Origin: Knufia peltigerae
Taxonomy: Eukaryota; Ascomycota; Eurotiomycetes; Chaetothyriales; Trichomeriaceae
Direction of reading: 5' to 3'
Assembly: GCA_030247855.1 (NCBI GenBank)
Contig: JAPDRN010000054.1
Location: 149,078 to 213,077, forward strand
Length of the DNA stretch: 64,000 nucleotides
Part shown: in pieces, positions 25,199 to 35,113 of the stretch
How the letters are laid out: each line of letters starts with the position of its first letter
Numbering within the stretch: the stretch's first letter is position 1
The notes under the pieces: generated by a model
Databases searched by the model: none
What the model was told of the DNA's origin: nothing
Seen by the model: the letters and a program-made list of their open reading frames with translations, nothing else
Made by a program: the position numbers and the translations under genes

Positions 25199-28021
25199 AT
25201 GAGGCTGAAGCGCTACATCGACGCTGCGCGACGCTCGGTGCAGCAACACGGGGGAGGTCTGGCTGGCCTCCGGTCGGTGCTGGCCCGTGCGGTCAAAGTA
25301 CTGCGTGCGATGGGCGTGCGCGGACTGCTGGCGCGCCTGCGCGCAGCCAGCACAGTACGCAGGCGCGTTGCTGAACCACTGGATGTGCAGGCGCTGCCTG
25401 AGCCTGTCCCGCTGGAGGAATTGCAGATGCAGGTGGGCGTGATGGCACATGTCTTCTACGCCGATCTGATCGACGAATTCGCGCAGGTGCTTGCCAGGAT
25501 GCCGTTGCCCTTCACGCTGCTGGTATCGGTGATGGACGCGGCCGCCGAAGCCCAGGCTCGTGAACGGTTTGGCCGACTGGCCAACGTGTGTACGCTGGTC
25601 ATCAAGCAGGTACCCAACCGGGGCAGGGACATCGCGCCGTTGCTGGTTGCGTTCCGCGAAGAAGTGCTGAGTATGGATGTAATCTGCCACATCCATACAA
25701 AGAAGTCGTTGTACACGGGCAGCGAGCAGGAGCGGTGGCGCCACTACCTGCTTGACAGCCTGCTTGGCTCTTCCGAGCGCATCGCTTGGATCCTGGGTAC
25801 CCTGCAGGCCGATCCGAAGGTGGGGTTGGTGTACCCGGAAAGCTACCAGGGTGTTCCACTGTGGGCCCATACTTGGCTCAGCAATGGGCCGGCGTGCGAC
25901 GCATTGGCGCAGCAGCTTGGCATCGCACTCGACCACCAGCGTTACATCGATTTTCCCGCCGGTTCGATGTTCTGGGCCCGCGTTGATGCTCTGCGCCCGC
26001 TGTATCAGCTGGACCTTCCGCTGCTGGCATTCCCGCCCGAGCAGGGGCAGGTGGACGGTACCCTGCAACACGCAGTGGAACGGATGTTCGGCGTGATCAC
26101 ACGCCACCAGGGCTATCGCCTGGGCATCCTGCCGGTGGATGGCCGATTTACCCTGGAGACCGAGGGCGAACGCAATGTCGTTGACCTTCTGCAGGCGCCG
26201 CTATCGGAGCGGTTGCAGATGGCTGCGTTGAACGCAAGGCTGGTCACGGTCGACATCTTCGACACACTGGTCACGCGCGCATTCCTGACCCCTGCGGGAG
26301 CGCGGGAACACCTGGCCTGGCGCCTGCAGCAGACCCTGGCGGTGACCGGTTTCAGCACGCAACGTGCCTCCGTCGAGAACCAGCTGCGCGAGCAGTTGCG
26401 GCGCGACCCTACCCTGGCCGAAATCCACACCCGCCTGGCTGATCGGCTGGGGCTGCCCGGCGTGACGGCCGACACGCTGATCGAGGCCGAGCGCGCGCAC
26501 GAACGCGCGGTGCTGCAGCCCCGGCGCGGCGTACTGGCGGCCTTGCAGCAGACGCGCCTGGTTCCGCTGACCGTATTTTCCGATATGTACCTGTCCACGA
26601 CCGACATGCAGATCGTGCTGCCACCATCCGTGCAGGCCGAGATCGGGCATTGGTGGATTTCATGCGAAACCGGCCTGCGCAAGGATTCCAAGGCCAGCTG
26701 GCAGCAGATCGCACAGCGGGAAGATCGTAGCGATGGGCGCTGGCTGCACATAGGCGACAACGAACACGCCGATATCCAGATGCCGCAGCTGGCGGGGCTG
26801 CTGTCGCCGGTGCACGTGCTGCGCCCCTCGGCTCTGCTGGATGTCATTCCCGCGCTGCGCCCGCTGCGGCATGGTCATGGTGCCGAAGCGGCGTGGCCCG
26901 AACAGCTGTGGCGGGGGCTGGTGGCCAATCGTTTCGCAGAGCTTCTGGACACAGCGCCACAGCAGCTGTCGGGTCGTCCGGAACTGCAGCCCTCCATGCT
27001 GGGCTATGTGGTGTTGGGTCCGTTTGTACTGGATTTCCTGCTGCACGCCACTGGCATCGCGCACCGCAGGGGCGTCGACCAGCTGCTGTTCCTGAGCCGT
27101 GAAGGCTATCTGCTTCATCAGGCATTCGAACGTCTGCAAGGATCCCACGCGGGAGCGGCCACGCTGGTGGGCAGCTACTTCCTGGCTTCGCGTCGAGCGA
27201 CCCTGCTTCCCTCCTTGCTACGCGCCGAAGATCTTCCGCGCGCACTGCAGGGAACATTCAATGGCTCACTGAGGCAGCTGTTGCAGGCACGCCTGGGCGA
27301 GGATGCAGCGGCAACTGTCGAGGCTGCGCTGCCCGGACTGATCGGGCGCGACGTCTTCCTGCCGGAGATGGCAGACGAGGTGGCGCAATGGCTGCTGCCG
27401 GCGCTGCCGGCGCTGTTGGATCTGGCCGCGCAGCAGCGCCACGCATACCGGACGTACTGGGCCGGAACCGTCGGCGAACGAACCCCCATGGTGGTCGACA
27501 TCGGCTATGCCGGCAGCATCCAGCGCAACCTGGCGCAACTGCTGCAACAACCACTGGGTGGCTGCTACATGGCGCTGACGGGAGGCGCTCATGCCCTGCT
27601 GGGACATGGATGGGCTGAGGCACGCTATGTCGATGGGCGCCTGCCCGGCAGTGATGTCGAGGGCTCCGTGCTGCTGGCCCATGATCTACTGCTGGAATCG
27701 CTGCTGGCGGCGCCGCAGGGGCAGTTCAACGGATTTGACACCGCAGCCGGCACGCAGCGCTTCGGGGCCATGGAACTCTCCACTGAAGGCATCAATGTAC
27801 TCGCCGAGATACACCAGGGCGCGCTCGAATTCATCGATGATGTCTGCGCAGCGATCGGCGGGGATGTCGCCGCACTTTCATTGGACCCCCAAGGTGTCCA
27901 GCTCCCCCTTCACTGCTTGGGGACTGGACGTTGGAACGGTGGGAGCGGGCTTGCATTGTTGGCAACAGACGATGCGTTCACCGGCCGCGGCACGGTGAAC
28001 GCAAGCCCGCCATCGCCCTAA
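25199..28021 (+). CDS. Large RgpF-like rhamnan synthesis / HAD-domain protein
   Basis: A 940-residue protein with no signal peptide or clear membrane span. Residues about 75-320 match the rhamnan synthesis protein F family: VGVMAHVFYADLIDEFAQVLARMP, VPNRGRDIAPLLVAF, ICHIHTKKSLYTG, GLVYPESYQG and FPAGSMFWARVDAL. From about 348 a HAD hydrolase-like domain starts with VTVDIFDTLVTRAF, followed by TVFSDMYLS and LHIGDNEHADIQMPQLAG. Residues 590-940 are a less familiar region with LLFLSREGYLLHQAFERL and MVVDIGYAGSIQRNL. Such fusions occur in surface polysaccharide assembly, but no transferase partner is adjacent. The stop overlaps the convergent scoB stop by 4 nt. Confidence 0.8.
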   Translation: MRLKRYIDAARRSVQQHGGGLAGLRSVLARAVKVLRAMGVRGLLARLRAASTVRRRVAEPLDVQALPEPVPLEELQMQVGVMAHVFYADLIDEFAQVLARMPLPFTLLVSVMDAAAEAQARERFGRLANVCTLVIKQVPNRGRDIAPLLVAFREEVLSMDVICHIHTKKSLYTGSEQERWRHYLLDSLLGSSERIAWILGTLQADPKVGLVYPESYQGVPLWAHTWLSNGPACDALAQQLGIALDHQRYIDFPAGSMFWARVDALRPLYQLDLPLLAFPPEQGQVDGTLQHAVERMFGVITRHQGYRLGILPVDGRFTLETEGERNVVDLLQAPLSERLQMAALNARLVTVDIFDTLVTRAFLTPAGAREHLAWRLQQTLAVTGFSTQRASVENQLREQLRRDPTLAEIHTRLADRLGLPGVTADTLIEAERAHERAVLQPRRGVLAALQQTRLVPLTVFSDMYLSTTDMQIVLPPSVQAEIGHWWISCETGLRKDSKASWQQIAQREDRSDGRWLHIGDNEHADIQMPQLAGLLSPVHVLRPSALLDVIPALRPLRHGHGAEAAWPEQLWRGLVANRFAELLDTAPQQLSGRPELQPSMLGYVVLGPFVLDFLLHATGIAHRRGVDQLLFLSREGYLLHQAFERLQGSHAGAATLVGSYFLASRRATLLPSLLRAEDLPRALQGTFNGSLRQLLQARLGEDAAATVEAALPGLIGRDVFLPEMADEVAQWLLPALPALLDLAAQQRHAYRTYWAGTVGERTPMVVDIGYAGSIQRNLAQLLQQPLGGCYMALTGGAHALLGHGWAEARYVDGRLPGSDVEGSVLLAHDLLLESLLAAPQGQFNGFDTAAGTQRFGAMELSTEGINVLAEIHQGALEFIDDVCAAIGGDVAALSLDPQGVQLPLHCLGTGRWNGGSGLALLATDDAFTGRGTVNASPPSP

Positions 28022-28647
28022 GGCGTGAACACGACGCCAGTCTTTTCCTTCAACTCATCCTCACCCACGCCCGCCGCAGTCTCCACCAGCACCAGACCGG
28101 CATCGGTCACATCGAATACCGCCAGGTCGGTGATGATGCGGTCGACCACGCCCACGCCGGTCAACGGCAGCGTGCATTCGGCCAGGATCTTGTGTTCGCC
28201 GTTCTTGGCGGTGTGCTCCATCAGCACCACCACCCGCTGTACGCCGGCCACCAGGTCCATCGCACCGCCCATGCCCTTGACCATCTTGCCGGGCACCATC
28301 CAGTTGGCCAGGTCCCCCTTGTCGGTCACCTGCATCGCACCGAGGATGGCGAGGTTGACGTGGCCACCGCGGATCATCGCAAAGCTGTCATGGCTGCCGA
28401 AGTAGCTGGCACCTGCGCGCGCGGTCACCGTCTGCTTGCCGGCATTGATCAGGTCGGCGTCCACCTCGGCCTCGGTCGGGAACGGGCCGATGCCCAGCAG
28501 GCCGTTTTCCGATTGCAGCCACACGTCCACGCCATCGGGAATGTGATTGGCCACCAGCGTCGGCAGGCCGATGCCCAGGTTCACGTAGGCGCCATCGGTC
28601 AGTTCACGCGCAGCGCGCGCCGCCATCTCATCGCGGGTCCATGCCAT
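28018..28647 (-). CDS. scoB: 3-oxoacid CoA-transferase subunit B
   Basis: A 209-residue beta subunit. It starts MAWTRDEMAARAARELTDGAYVNLGIGLPTLV and carries the catalytic glutamate in SENGLLGIGPFP (about residue 50), with GGHVNLAILGAMQV later. With ScoA it moves CoA between succinyl-CoA and acetoacetate (or a similar 3-oxoacid) in ketone-body or leucine/aromatic catabolism. The start at 28647 is chosen because the open frame to 28899 lies over scoA in another frame. It is one base downstream of the scoA stop, so coupled. Confidence 0.93.
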   Translation of the reverse strand: MAWTRDEMAARAARELTDGAYVNLGIGLPTLVANHIPDGVDVWLQSENGLLGIGPFPTEAEVDADLINAGKQTVTARAGASYFGSHDSFAMIRGGHVNLAILGAMQVTDKGDLANWMVPGKMVKGMGGAMDLVAGVQRVVVLMEHTAKNGEHKILAECTLPLTGVGVVDRIITDLAVFDVTDAGLVLVETAAGVGEDELKEKTGVVFTP

Positions 28648-28648
28648 G

Positions 28649-29380
28649 TCAGTTGCCCTCCGCACGGATGGTGCGCTGTTCGATACGTTTTTCAGGGGTG
28701 GGGTTGTGCACGATGCGGTGCACGTAGATGCCCGGCAGGTGCACCTGGTCCGGATCGATGCTGCCGACCGGCACCACCTCCTCCACTTCCACGATGCAGA
28801 CCTTGCCGGCCATCGCACAGGCCGGGTTGAAGTTGCGTGCGGTCTTGCGGAACACCAGGTTGCCGGCCTCGTCGGCTTTCCAGGCCTTGACCAGGGCAAC
28901 GTCGGCGCGAAGCGCGGTTTCCATCACATAGTGCTTGCCATCGAACTCACGGGTTTCCTTGCCTTCGGCCACCACCGTGCCGTAACCGGTGGCGGTGAAG
29001 AACGCCGGAATACCCGCACCGCCTGCACGCAGGCGCTCGGCCAGGGTGCCCTGCGGATTGAATTCCAGCTCCAGCTCGCCGGCCAGGAACTGCCGTTCGA
29101 ATTCCTTGTTCTCGCCCACGTAGGACGAAATCATCCTGCGGATCTGACGGGTTTCCAGCAGCTGGCCCAGGCCGAAGCCATCGACGCCGGCGTTGTTGGA
29201 GATAACGGTCAGGCCCTTGGCCCCGCTGTCGCGCAGCGCGGCGATCAGGGCTTCGGGAATGCCACACAGGCCGAAGCCACCCACGGCCAGAACCTGGCCA
29301 TCGGCAACCACGCCCTGCAGGGCCTGCGCCGCAGAGGCGAAACGCTTGCCGCGCGTGCCGCTGGAAGTCGATTGCTGCAT
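28649..29380 (-). CDS. scoA: 3-oxoacid CoA-transferase subunit A
   Basis: A 243-residue alpha subunit with the CoA-binding glycine loop VGGFGLCGIPEALI (about 33-46), VISNNAGVDGFGLGQLL, the ELEFNPQGTLAERLRAGGAGIPAFFT block and the C-terminal IYVHRIVHNPTPEKRIEQ. The start at 29380 (MQQSTSSGTRGKRF) is preferred; the frame extends to 29458. It is divergent from the SNF2 helicase across about 160 bp, which contains a TAGAAT hexamer at 29484-29489, a possible -10 for the helicase. Confidence 0.93.
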   Translation of the reverse strand: MQQSTSSGTRGKRFASAAQALQGVVADGQVLAVGGFGLCGIPEALIAALRDSGAKGLTVISNNAGVDGFGLGQLLETRQIRRMISSYVGENKEFERQFLAGELELEFNPQGTLAERLRAGGAGIPAFFTATGYGTVVAEGKETREFDGKHYVMETALRADVALVKAWKADEAGNLVFRKTARNFNPACAMAGKVCIVEVEEVVPVGSIDPDQVHLPGIYVHRIVHNPTPEKRIEQRTIRAEGN

Positions 29381-29540
29381 CGCTGTACTGCCCTGCTTGA
29401 TAAGGATTGAAGGCATTCTAGCTGCACGCCCCTCAATGGCCTGGATGCGCCGCAGCATTCCCGGCCAGGTTGCCCGCTCTGGTTAGAATGACGATCCCCC
29501 CCTTGAACGCAGGTGCCCGTGTACCTGTCCCCTGGCAACG

Positions 29541-32500
29541 ATGGCCGTGAACTACACCGACGAAGACCTGTTCCGCTGGTTCGACGAAAGGACACTCGGC
29601 AGGAGCGAGCAATGCCTGGCCGGTGTACACAAACTGCAGCGTCACGGCGACCTGCTCACGGCCGAGGTGCAGGGTTCGGCCCGGCATCCTTATCAGGTGG
29701 AAATAGATCTGGCGGCCAGCACGCGCACGTCGCGCAGCCGGCTGCAGAGCAACTGTTCGTGCCCGGTTGGCCGGAACTGCAAGCACATGGCCGCCGTGCT
29801 GGTGACCTTGCTGCTGGATCCAGCTGTGCCCGACGACAGTACCGCACTCACCGGGCAGGACCTGGACCTGCCGCCGCGACCGGAACTGCTGGCAGAGCTG
29901 TCGCGTTGGCAGAGTGCGCGCAGCCAGCCGCGCAAGCCCCGTAGAAGCGGCGTCATCTTCGAACTGTCCACCATCGGCCACCGGCCCTCCATACTGCTCC
30001 GCCGCGTCAAATACAGCGCCGATGGCGCTATGGAATCCGGCAAGTGGATGGAGATCACCCCGGACCTGCTGCTGGATCCACCGGCCTCCCTCACCCAGTC
30101 CGATCTGGCCGTGATGGTGCAGTTGTGGGCGGAAAAACAGTCATCGAAGCCTGAAGCCCGCATCGACATCGATGCTACGCTCGACCTGATCGTGGCTGGC
30201 GGTAACGGCTGGGTAGCCTGCAAGTCCCACACTCCCGTACCCGCCCGCCCGGGGCCTCCGCGCCGGGGGCACGTGTGCTGGGCGGGGGAAGAGGTCCAGG
30301 GCGCCCTGCTCTCGATCCCTTCGCTGCAGGTGGAAGGTGGCGCCGAAGGCCTGGTGATGGGCCATGCGGCGTGCTACCTGGACCCGGTCAGTGGCGAGGT
30401 AGGTCCCTTGCTGCTGGACGTCAGGACCGAAGACGCCGATGTATTCCTGAGCCTGCCCCACCTGCTTCCCAGTGAAGAACCGGTAGTGGCGCAGATGCTG
30501 CAGCGGATGGATCCGGCGCTGCCCCGCCCGGGTGCGGGCGACAGCCTGGTTACCCTGCAGATCAGCACGATGACGCCGGTGCTGCGCCTGCACACCGTCG
30601 AGTTCCGTCCGGCGTGGCTCAGCCGCCGCGATCCGTCGCAGTGGGCGGACGTCGCCACCGTGGCTTTCGAATATGACGAACACGTGCGCTATCTGGATGA
30701 CCCCAGCCTGTTCGTCCACGATGCAGAGGGGCACCTGGCCCTGCTGCCACGCGACATGGCCGAGGAAACACGGCGCGAGCGCGAACTGCGTAGTGCCCAG
30801 CTGCACCGCGATCTGCAGCCTCGTGCGGCCCTGGAGGGGGCAGGCCCGCAGTTCCAGCTGCGCACCTATGACTGGACCCGATTCCTGCTGGACGAAGTAC
30901 CGCGACTGGAAGCGCTGGGCTGGAAAGTGGAGGCGGACGACGATTTCCGCCATCGCATCACCCGGGTGGAAGACATCGGCGTCGAGATCCAACCCGATCC
31001 GAAGGAGGAGGGCTGGTTCGATCTGGCCCTGGATATCCAGGTTGACGATCGCAGCGTGCCGCTTGCCCCCTTGCTGCAACAGTTGCTGCAGACCGACCCG
31101 CGCTGGATGCGGGGGCAGATCGATGCGATCGCCGATGATGAGAACATCCTGCTCTCTGCGGCAGACAACACCCGCCTGGCCTTCCGCGCCGGGCGGTTGA
31201 AGCCGGTGATCACCCTGCTGGCTGACCTGTTCGGGCAACGTGGCGAGCCGTTGCGCGTATCTGCGCATGACCGCGGTCGCCTGCGCGCATTGCAGGATGA
31301 CGCACGCCTGCAGTTCAAGGGGCAGCGCGATACGCGCGCGCTGGTGCAGAGGCTGCTGGACGCGCCGGCACCTGCGCCGGTGGCGCCACCTGCCGGACTG
31401 GCCGCAACGCTGCGTCCCTACCAGCTTGAGGGCTTGGCGTGGCTGCAGTATCTGCGCCAGCAACAGCTCGGCGGCGTGCTGGCCGACGACATGGGTCTGG
31501 GCAAGACCCTGCAGACGCTGGCCCACGTGCTGATGGAAAAGGAAGCGGGCCGACTGCAGCGACCGGCACTGGTGGTCATGCCCACCTCGTTGCTGCACAA
31601 CTGGCAGAGCGAAGCCACGCGCTTCGCGCCCGATCTGCGTGTGCTGGTCCTGCATGGTGCAGGCCGCGAGACATTGTTCGCGCAGATTCCAGAGCACGAC
31701 CTGGTGTTGACCACCTATCCCCTGCTCTGGCGCGACGAACAGGCATTGCAGGCAAACACCTATCACCTGCTGATCCTGGATGAAGCCCAGCAGGTAAAGA
31801 ACCCGAAGTCGCGCGCGGCGATCACCCTGCGCACACTGCACGCCGATCATCGACTGTGCCTGACCGGCACGCCGTTGGAAAACCACCTGGGCGAGCTGTG
31901 GACGCAGTTCGATTTCCTGCTGCCCGGCCTGCTGGGAAGCGAGAAACAGTTCAACCAGCATTGGCGCTATCCCATCGAACGCGGCAGCGACCAGCAGCGT
32001 GCGAAGCTGCTGGCAAAGCGGGTACGACCGTTCATGCTGCGCCGACGCAAGGACCAGGTCGCCACCGAACTGCCACCCAAAACGATCATCACCCGTACCG
32101 TTGCGCTGGAAGGCGGGCAACGCGATCTCTACGAGACCGTACGCGCGGCGATGGAAAAGAAAGTGCGCGAGGCGATCAGCAGCAATGGCCTTGGGCGCAG
32201 CCATATCGTGGTGCTCGATGCGCTGCTGAAACTGCGGCAGGTGTGCTGCGATCCGCGCCTTCTGCCCGGTGACAGCGCCGCGCGCGATGCGGGCTCGGCC
32301 AAGCTGGACCTGCTGCGCGACATGCTGCCGGAGATGGTCGAGGAAGGCCGCCGCATCCTGCTGTTCTCGCAGTTCACCGGCATGCTGGCCTTGATCGGCC
32401 AGGCGCTGCAGGAACTTGGCCTGGCCTACGTCGAGTTGACCGGCGATACCCAGGACAGGGTCACGCCAGTGCAGCGCTTCATGCAGGGCGAGGTTCCAGT

Positions 32501-32843
32501 GTTCCTGATCAGCCTGAAGGCCGGCGGTGTGGGCCTGAACCTGACCGCGGCCGACACCGTCATCCATTTCGATCCCTGGTGGAATCCGGCTGCCGAGAAT
32601 CAAGCCACCGACCGCGCCCACCGCATTGGCCAGGACCAACCGGTGTTCGTATACAAGCTGATCGTCACCGGCAGCATCGAGGAACGGATCGCAGACCTGC
32701 AGCAGCGAAAGGCGGCTCTGGCCGACGCAATCCTGGAGAACGGTGGCAGCGCCGCGCCACGCTTCGACGCTGCCGACCTGGAGGCGCTGCTGGCACCGCT
32801 TCCGGGAGTGGCGACGAGGGCACGGCCGAGGCGGCGCGCCTGA
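29541..32843 (+). CDS. SNF2-family DEAD/DEAH helicase with SWIM zinc finger
   Basis: A 1100-residue ATP-dependent DNA-translocating protein. A SWIM zinc finger CSCPVGRNCKH (C-x-C-x5-C-x-H, about 73-83) lies near the N-terminus. A long middle region of unclear fold (about 140-620) follows, then the SNF2 motor: motif I DDMGLGKTLQTLAH (about 650), motif II LDEAQQVKN (about 746), LTGTPLENHLGELW, and the C-terminal lobe with LLFSQFTGML, FLISLKAGGVGLNLTAAD and ATDRAHRIGQ. SWIM-SNF2 proteins are common in bacteria and thought to remodel or repair DNA-protein complexes; the exact role is unknown. Confidence 0.9.
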   Translation: MAVNYTDEDLFRWFDERTLGRSEQCLAGVHKLQRHGDLLTAEVQGSARHPYQVEIDLAASTRTSRSRLQSNCSCPVGRNCKHMAAVLVTLLLDPAVPDDSTALTGQDLDLPPRPELLAELSRWQSARSQPRKPRRSGVIFELSTIGHRPSILLRRVKYSADGAMESGKWMEITPDLLLDPPASLTQSDLAVMVQLWAEKQSSKPEARIDIDATLDLIVAGGNGWVACKSHTPVPARPGPPRRGHVCWAGEEVQGALLSIPSLQVEGGAEGLVMGHAACYLDPVSGEVGPLLLDVRTEDADVFLSLPHLLPSEEPVVAQMLQRMDPALPRPGAGDSLVTLQISTMTPVLRLHTVEFRPAWLSRRDPSQWADVATVAFEYDEHVRYLDDPSLFVHDAEGHLALLPRDMAEETRRERELRSAQLHRDLQPRAALEGAGPQFQLRTYDWTRFLLDEVPRLEALGWKVEADDDFRHRITRVEDIGVEIQPDPKEEGWFDLALDIQVDDRSVPLAPLLQQLLQTDPRWMRGQIDAIADDENILLSAADNTRLAFRAGRLKPVITLLADLFGQRGEPLRVSAHDRGRLRALQDDARLQFKGQRDTRALVQRLLDAPAPAPVAPPAGLAATLRPYQLEGLAWLQYLRQQQLGGVLADDMGLGKTLQTLAHVLMEKEAGRLQRPALVVMPTSLLHNWQSEATRFAPDLRVLVLHGAGRETLFAQIPEHDLVLTTYPLLWRDEQALQANTYHLLILDEAQQVKNPKSRAAITLRTLHADHRLCLTGTPLENHLGELWTQFDFLLPGLLGSEKQFNQHWRYPIERGSDQQRAKLLAKRVRPFMLRRRKDQVATELPPKTIITRTVALEGGQRDLYETVRAAMEKKVREAISSNGLGRSHIVVLDALLKLRQVCCDPRLLPGDSAARDAGSAKLDLLRDMLPEMVEEGRRILLFSQFTGMLALIGQALQELGLAYVELTGDTQDRVTPVQRFMQGEVPVFLISLKAGGVGLNLTAADTVIHFDPWWNPAAENQATDRAHRIGQDQPVFVYKLIVTGSIEERIADLQQRKAALADAILENGGSAAPRFDAADLEALLAPLPGVATRARPRRRA

Positions 32844-33004
32844 CCCAGCATGCAAAGCACCGGCCTTGGCTGACGCATCTGGCTGCTGCAGATGCCCACG
32901 CATGCGCCCCACGATGCCGGCGCCATGTCGCAGGCAACATCGGCTCTTCCAGGTGATGCATTGCAACATTGCAAAGCGCACGGACGTGCTGTTCAAATGC
33001 CGCC

Positions 33005-34195
33005 ATGAACATGGCCTCCGTTTTGCCCTATCTCGTTGCAATCGCTGTCTATCTCCTTCTTGCTTACCTGACCGGGCGCCTTCCTCAGCCGCTCCGGAGC
33101 AGCGTGCTGGCGGGCACCGAGAAAGATGATCCGGCAATTACGGCCACCCGTGGCATCGCAGCGGTTTCGGTGCTGTGCGCGCATTCTTTCGACTACGCCA
33201 GCAACAAACCCGCGCAGACTTTCTTCGCATCGTTCGGTGTCTGCGTATTTTTCATCATTACCGGCTACCTGTTTTTCTCGATGGTCAGGCGCGATCGGTT
33301 CAACATGAACAGCTTCTTCAAGAAGCGCATATTGAGGCTGGTCCCTGCCGCATATATGGCCGTGGCCATCATCCAGTTCCTCGACTGGGCGCAGTGGGGA
33401 TTCCCCGCCTTCGATACCCGGCAGCTCAATGCGCTGGTACGCAATTTCATGTTTGGATTCGTCGGTGACATGTTCGGTGTGACCGCCATCCATGACCTGG
33501 CTTCGATCGTGCAGAAGATGGGAATGATCTGGACGCTCAAGTGGGAATGGCTGTTCTACCTCGCCTTCCCGCTGGCTGTGGCGGCGGCCGGCAAATCACT
33601 CCCGAAGCTCTTTCTGGTCACCGCCGCCCTCTACGTCGGGTTCTACTCGCCGGCGGACATTCTGCGCACGGCGACGGGCAACTACATGTTGCTGTTCCTG
33701 ATGGGGGCAAGCTGCGCAGTCATCCATGAGCGGATGAAGACCTACCATTCAGGAATTGCCGCCGCGGGCTGGTTGGCCTGGCTTGCAATTATCGTCACCT
33801 ACATCTGGATTTCCGACGTGGAACATCTGATGGGTGGGCGCGTGGACTACAACCTGCTGATCACCGCCCCATTCTTCCTGCTGGTTCTCTATTCGGGCAA
33901 GGGCAATGGCCTGCTGATGCGATGGGCCCGTGCACCAGGCGTGCAGATGCTGGGCATCATCAGCTACTCGTTCTACCTGTATCACATGACGGTCATCTAC
34001 TACAGCCAGCATGCAGCGCGTCGCGCGATCGAACTGCATACTCCTGCCGCCGACCTCTACACCTATCTCAGCCTGGTACCGGTCGGCATGCTCGTCACGG
34101 TCATCGCCATCGTGTCGTACCTGCAGGTGGAGAAGCGCTTCATGTACCGGGCGCCGGCGTCACCGCCGGTGCGCGTGGAAGCCACCGCCACCTGA
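33005..34195 (+). CDS. Membrane acyltransferase family 3 (OafA-like), paralogue 1
   Basis: A 396-residue protein with about ten hydrophobic segments. Acyltransferase-3 marks are TRGIAAVSVLCAHSFDY (R...H, catalytic-type), FFIITGYLFFSMVRRDRFN, KKRILRLVPAAYMA, WTLKWEWLFYLAFPL and ISYSFYLYHMTVIYY near the C-terminus. The family O-acetylates surface sugars, using acetyl-CoA across the membrane. It runs tail-to-tail with rmlD (9 bp). It shares many motifs with the acyltransferase at 44408-45628. Start at 33005 (MNMASVLP); a second ATG at 33011 is possible. Confidence 0.88.
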   Translation: MNMASVLPYLVAIAVYLLLAYLTGRLPQPLRSSVLAGTEKDDPAITATRGIAAVSVLCAHSFDYASNKPAQTFFASFGVCVFFIITGYLFFSMVRRDRFNMNSFFKKRILRLVPAAYMAVAIIQFLDWAQWGFPAFDTRQLNALVRNFMFGFVGDMFGVTAIHDLASIVQKMGMIWTLKWEWLFYLAFPLAVAAAGKSLPKLFLVTAALYVGFYSPADILRTATGNYMLLFLMGASCAVIHERMKTYHSGIAAAGWLAWLAIIVTYIWISDVEHLMGGRVDYNLLITAPFFLLVLYSGKGNGLLMRWARAPGVQMLGIISYSFYLYHMTVIYYSQHAARRAIELHTPAADLYTYLSLVPVGMLVTVIAIVSYLQVEKRFMYRAPASPPVRVEATAT

Positions 34196-34204
34196 GCACG
34201 CCGC

Positions 34205-35113
34205 TCAGCCCTGCTGCCGGGTTGCCAGCTCCGCCATCACCCCACGAAGTGCCTGTTGCCAGGTCGGCAGTACGATATTGAAATCATGCTGGAGAGCATG
34301 ATTGTCGAGCACTGACCATGCGGGACGACGTGCCACCGTCGGATACTCCGCGCTGGTGATCGCCTCGACGACAGGTACCCGAGTGAGGACCCGGACTGCC
34401 AGCGCTTCGGCAAAAATCGCTTCGGCAAATCCATGCCAGCTGGTCTGACCGCAGGCAGTGAGATGCCAGGTTCCCGACCGTCGGCGCGGATGCTGCAGCA
34501 GCTGTGCGGTAACCTCGGCAATCAACGCCGCCGGCGTCGGCGTACCGATCTGGTCGGCCACCACCTTCAACTGCTCGCGTTCAGCACCAAGGCGCAGCAT
34601 CGTGCGCAGGAAATTGGTACCATGCGCGGCGTACACCCAGGCGGTGCGGAGAATCAGGTGAGATCCACCGGCCGCACGCACGGCGTCTTCGCCATCGCGC
34701 TTGCTTGTACCGTATACGCCCAGCGGCGCGGTCGGATCACCTTCGCGGTAGGGAACCCGGGCGTTGCCGTCAAACACGTAGTCTGTGGAGTAATGAACCA
34801 ACAGCGCGCCGTGGTCGGCACACCAGCGCGCGATGACGTCCGGCGCCACCGCGTTGGCGGCAAAGGCGGCCACCGTGTCCTGTTCTGCACGGTCCACCGC
34901 GGTGTAGGCCGCCGCGTTGACCACAACAGCGGGCTGCAGGCGATCCAGCAGTACCGGCAGCGAATCGGGCTGGCTGAAATCGGCTGCTTCGCAGATACGA
35001 CCATCGGGCAACCAGCCGCTACGGGTGGTGGCCACAACCCGCCCGAGCGGTGCCAGCGCACGCAGCAGTTGCTGGCCGAGCTGGCCATTGCCCCCCAGCA
35101 CCAGCACCGTCAT
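34205..35113 (-). CDS. rmlD: dTDP-4-dehydrorhamnose reductase
   Basis: A 302-residue short-chain reductase doing the last step to dTDP-L-rhamnose. It has the nucleotide loop LGGNGQLGQQLL at the start, VNAAAYTAVDRAE, STDYVFDG and catalytic YGTSKRDGED (Y-x3-K). Last gene of rmlB-A-C-D; its ATG overlaps the rmlC stop by 4 nt. Confidence 0.95.
   Translation of the reverse strand: MTVLVLGGNGQLGQQLLRALAPLGRVVATTRSGWLPDGRICEAADFSQPDSLPVLLDRLQPAVVVNAAAYTAVDRAEQDTVAAFAANAVAPDVIARWCADHGALLVHYSTDYVFDGNARVPYREGDPTAPLGVYGTSKRDGEDAVRAAGGSHLILRTAWVYAAHGTNFLRTMLRLGAEREQLKVVADQIGTPTPAALIAEVTAQLLQHPRRRSGTWHLTACGQTSWHGFAEAIFAEALAVRVLTRVPVVEAITSAEYPTVARRPAWSVLDNHALQHDFNIVLPTWQQALRGVMAELATRQQG

Noticed and set aside
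25010..26107. 365-residue minus-strand frame over the start of the RgpF-like gene
   Set aside because: It overlaps a well-supported domain on the plus strand and shows shadow composition.
30141..33137. 998-residue open frame on the minus strand over the SNF2 gene
   Set aside because: Antisense shadow caused by high GC; no domain pattern, while the plus strand encodes clear helicase motifs. The same holds for the long antisense frames at 10256-13378, 1868-4174 and 16743-18641.
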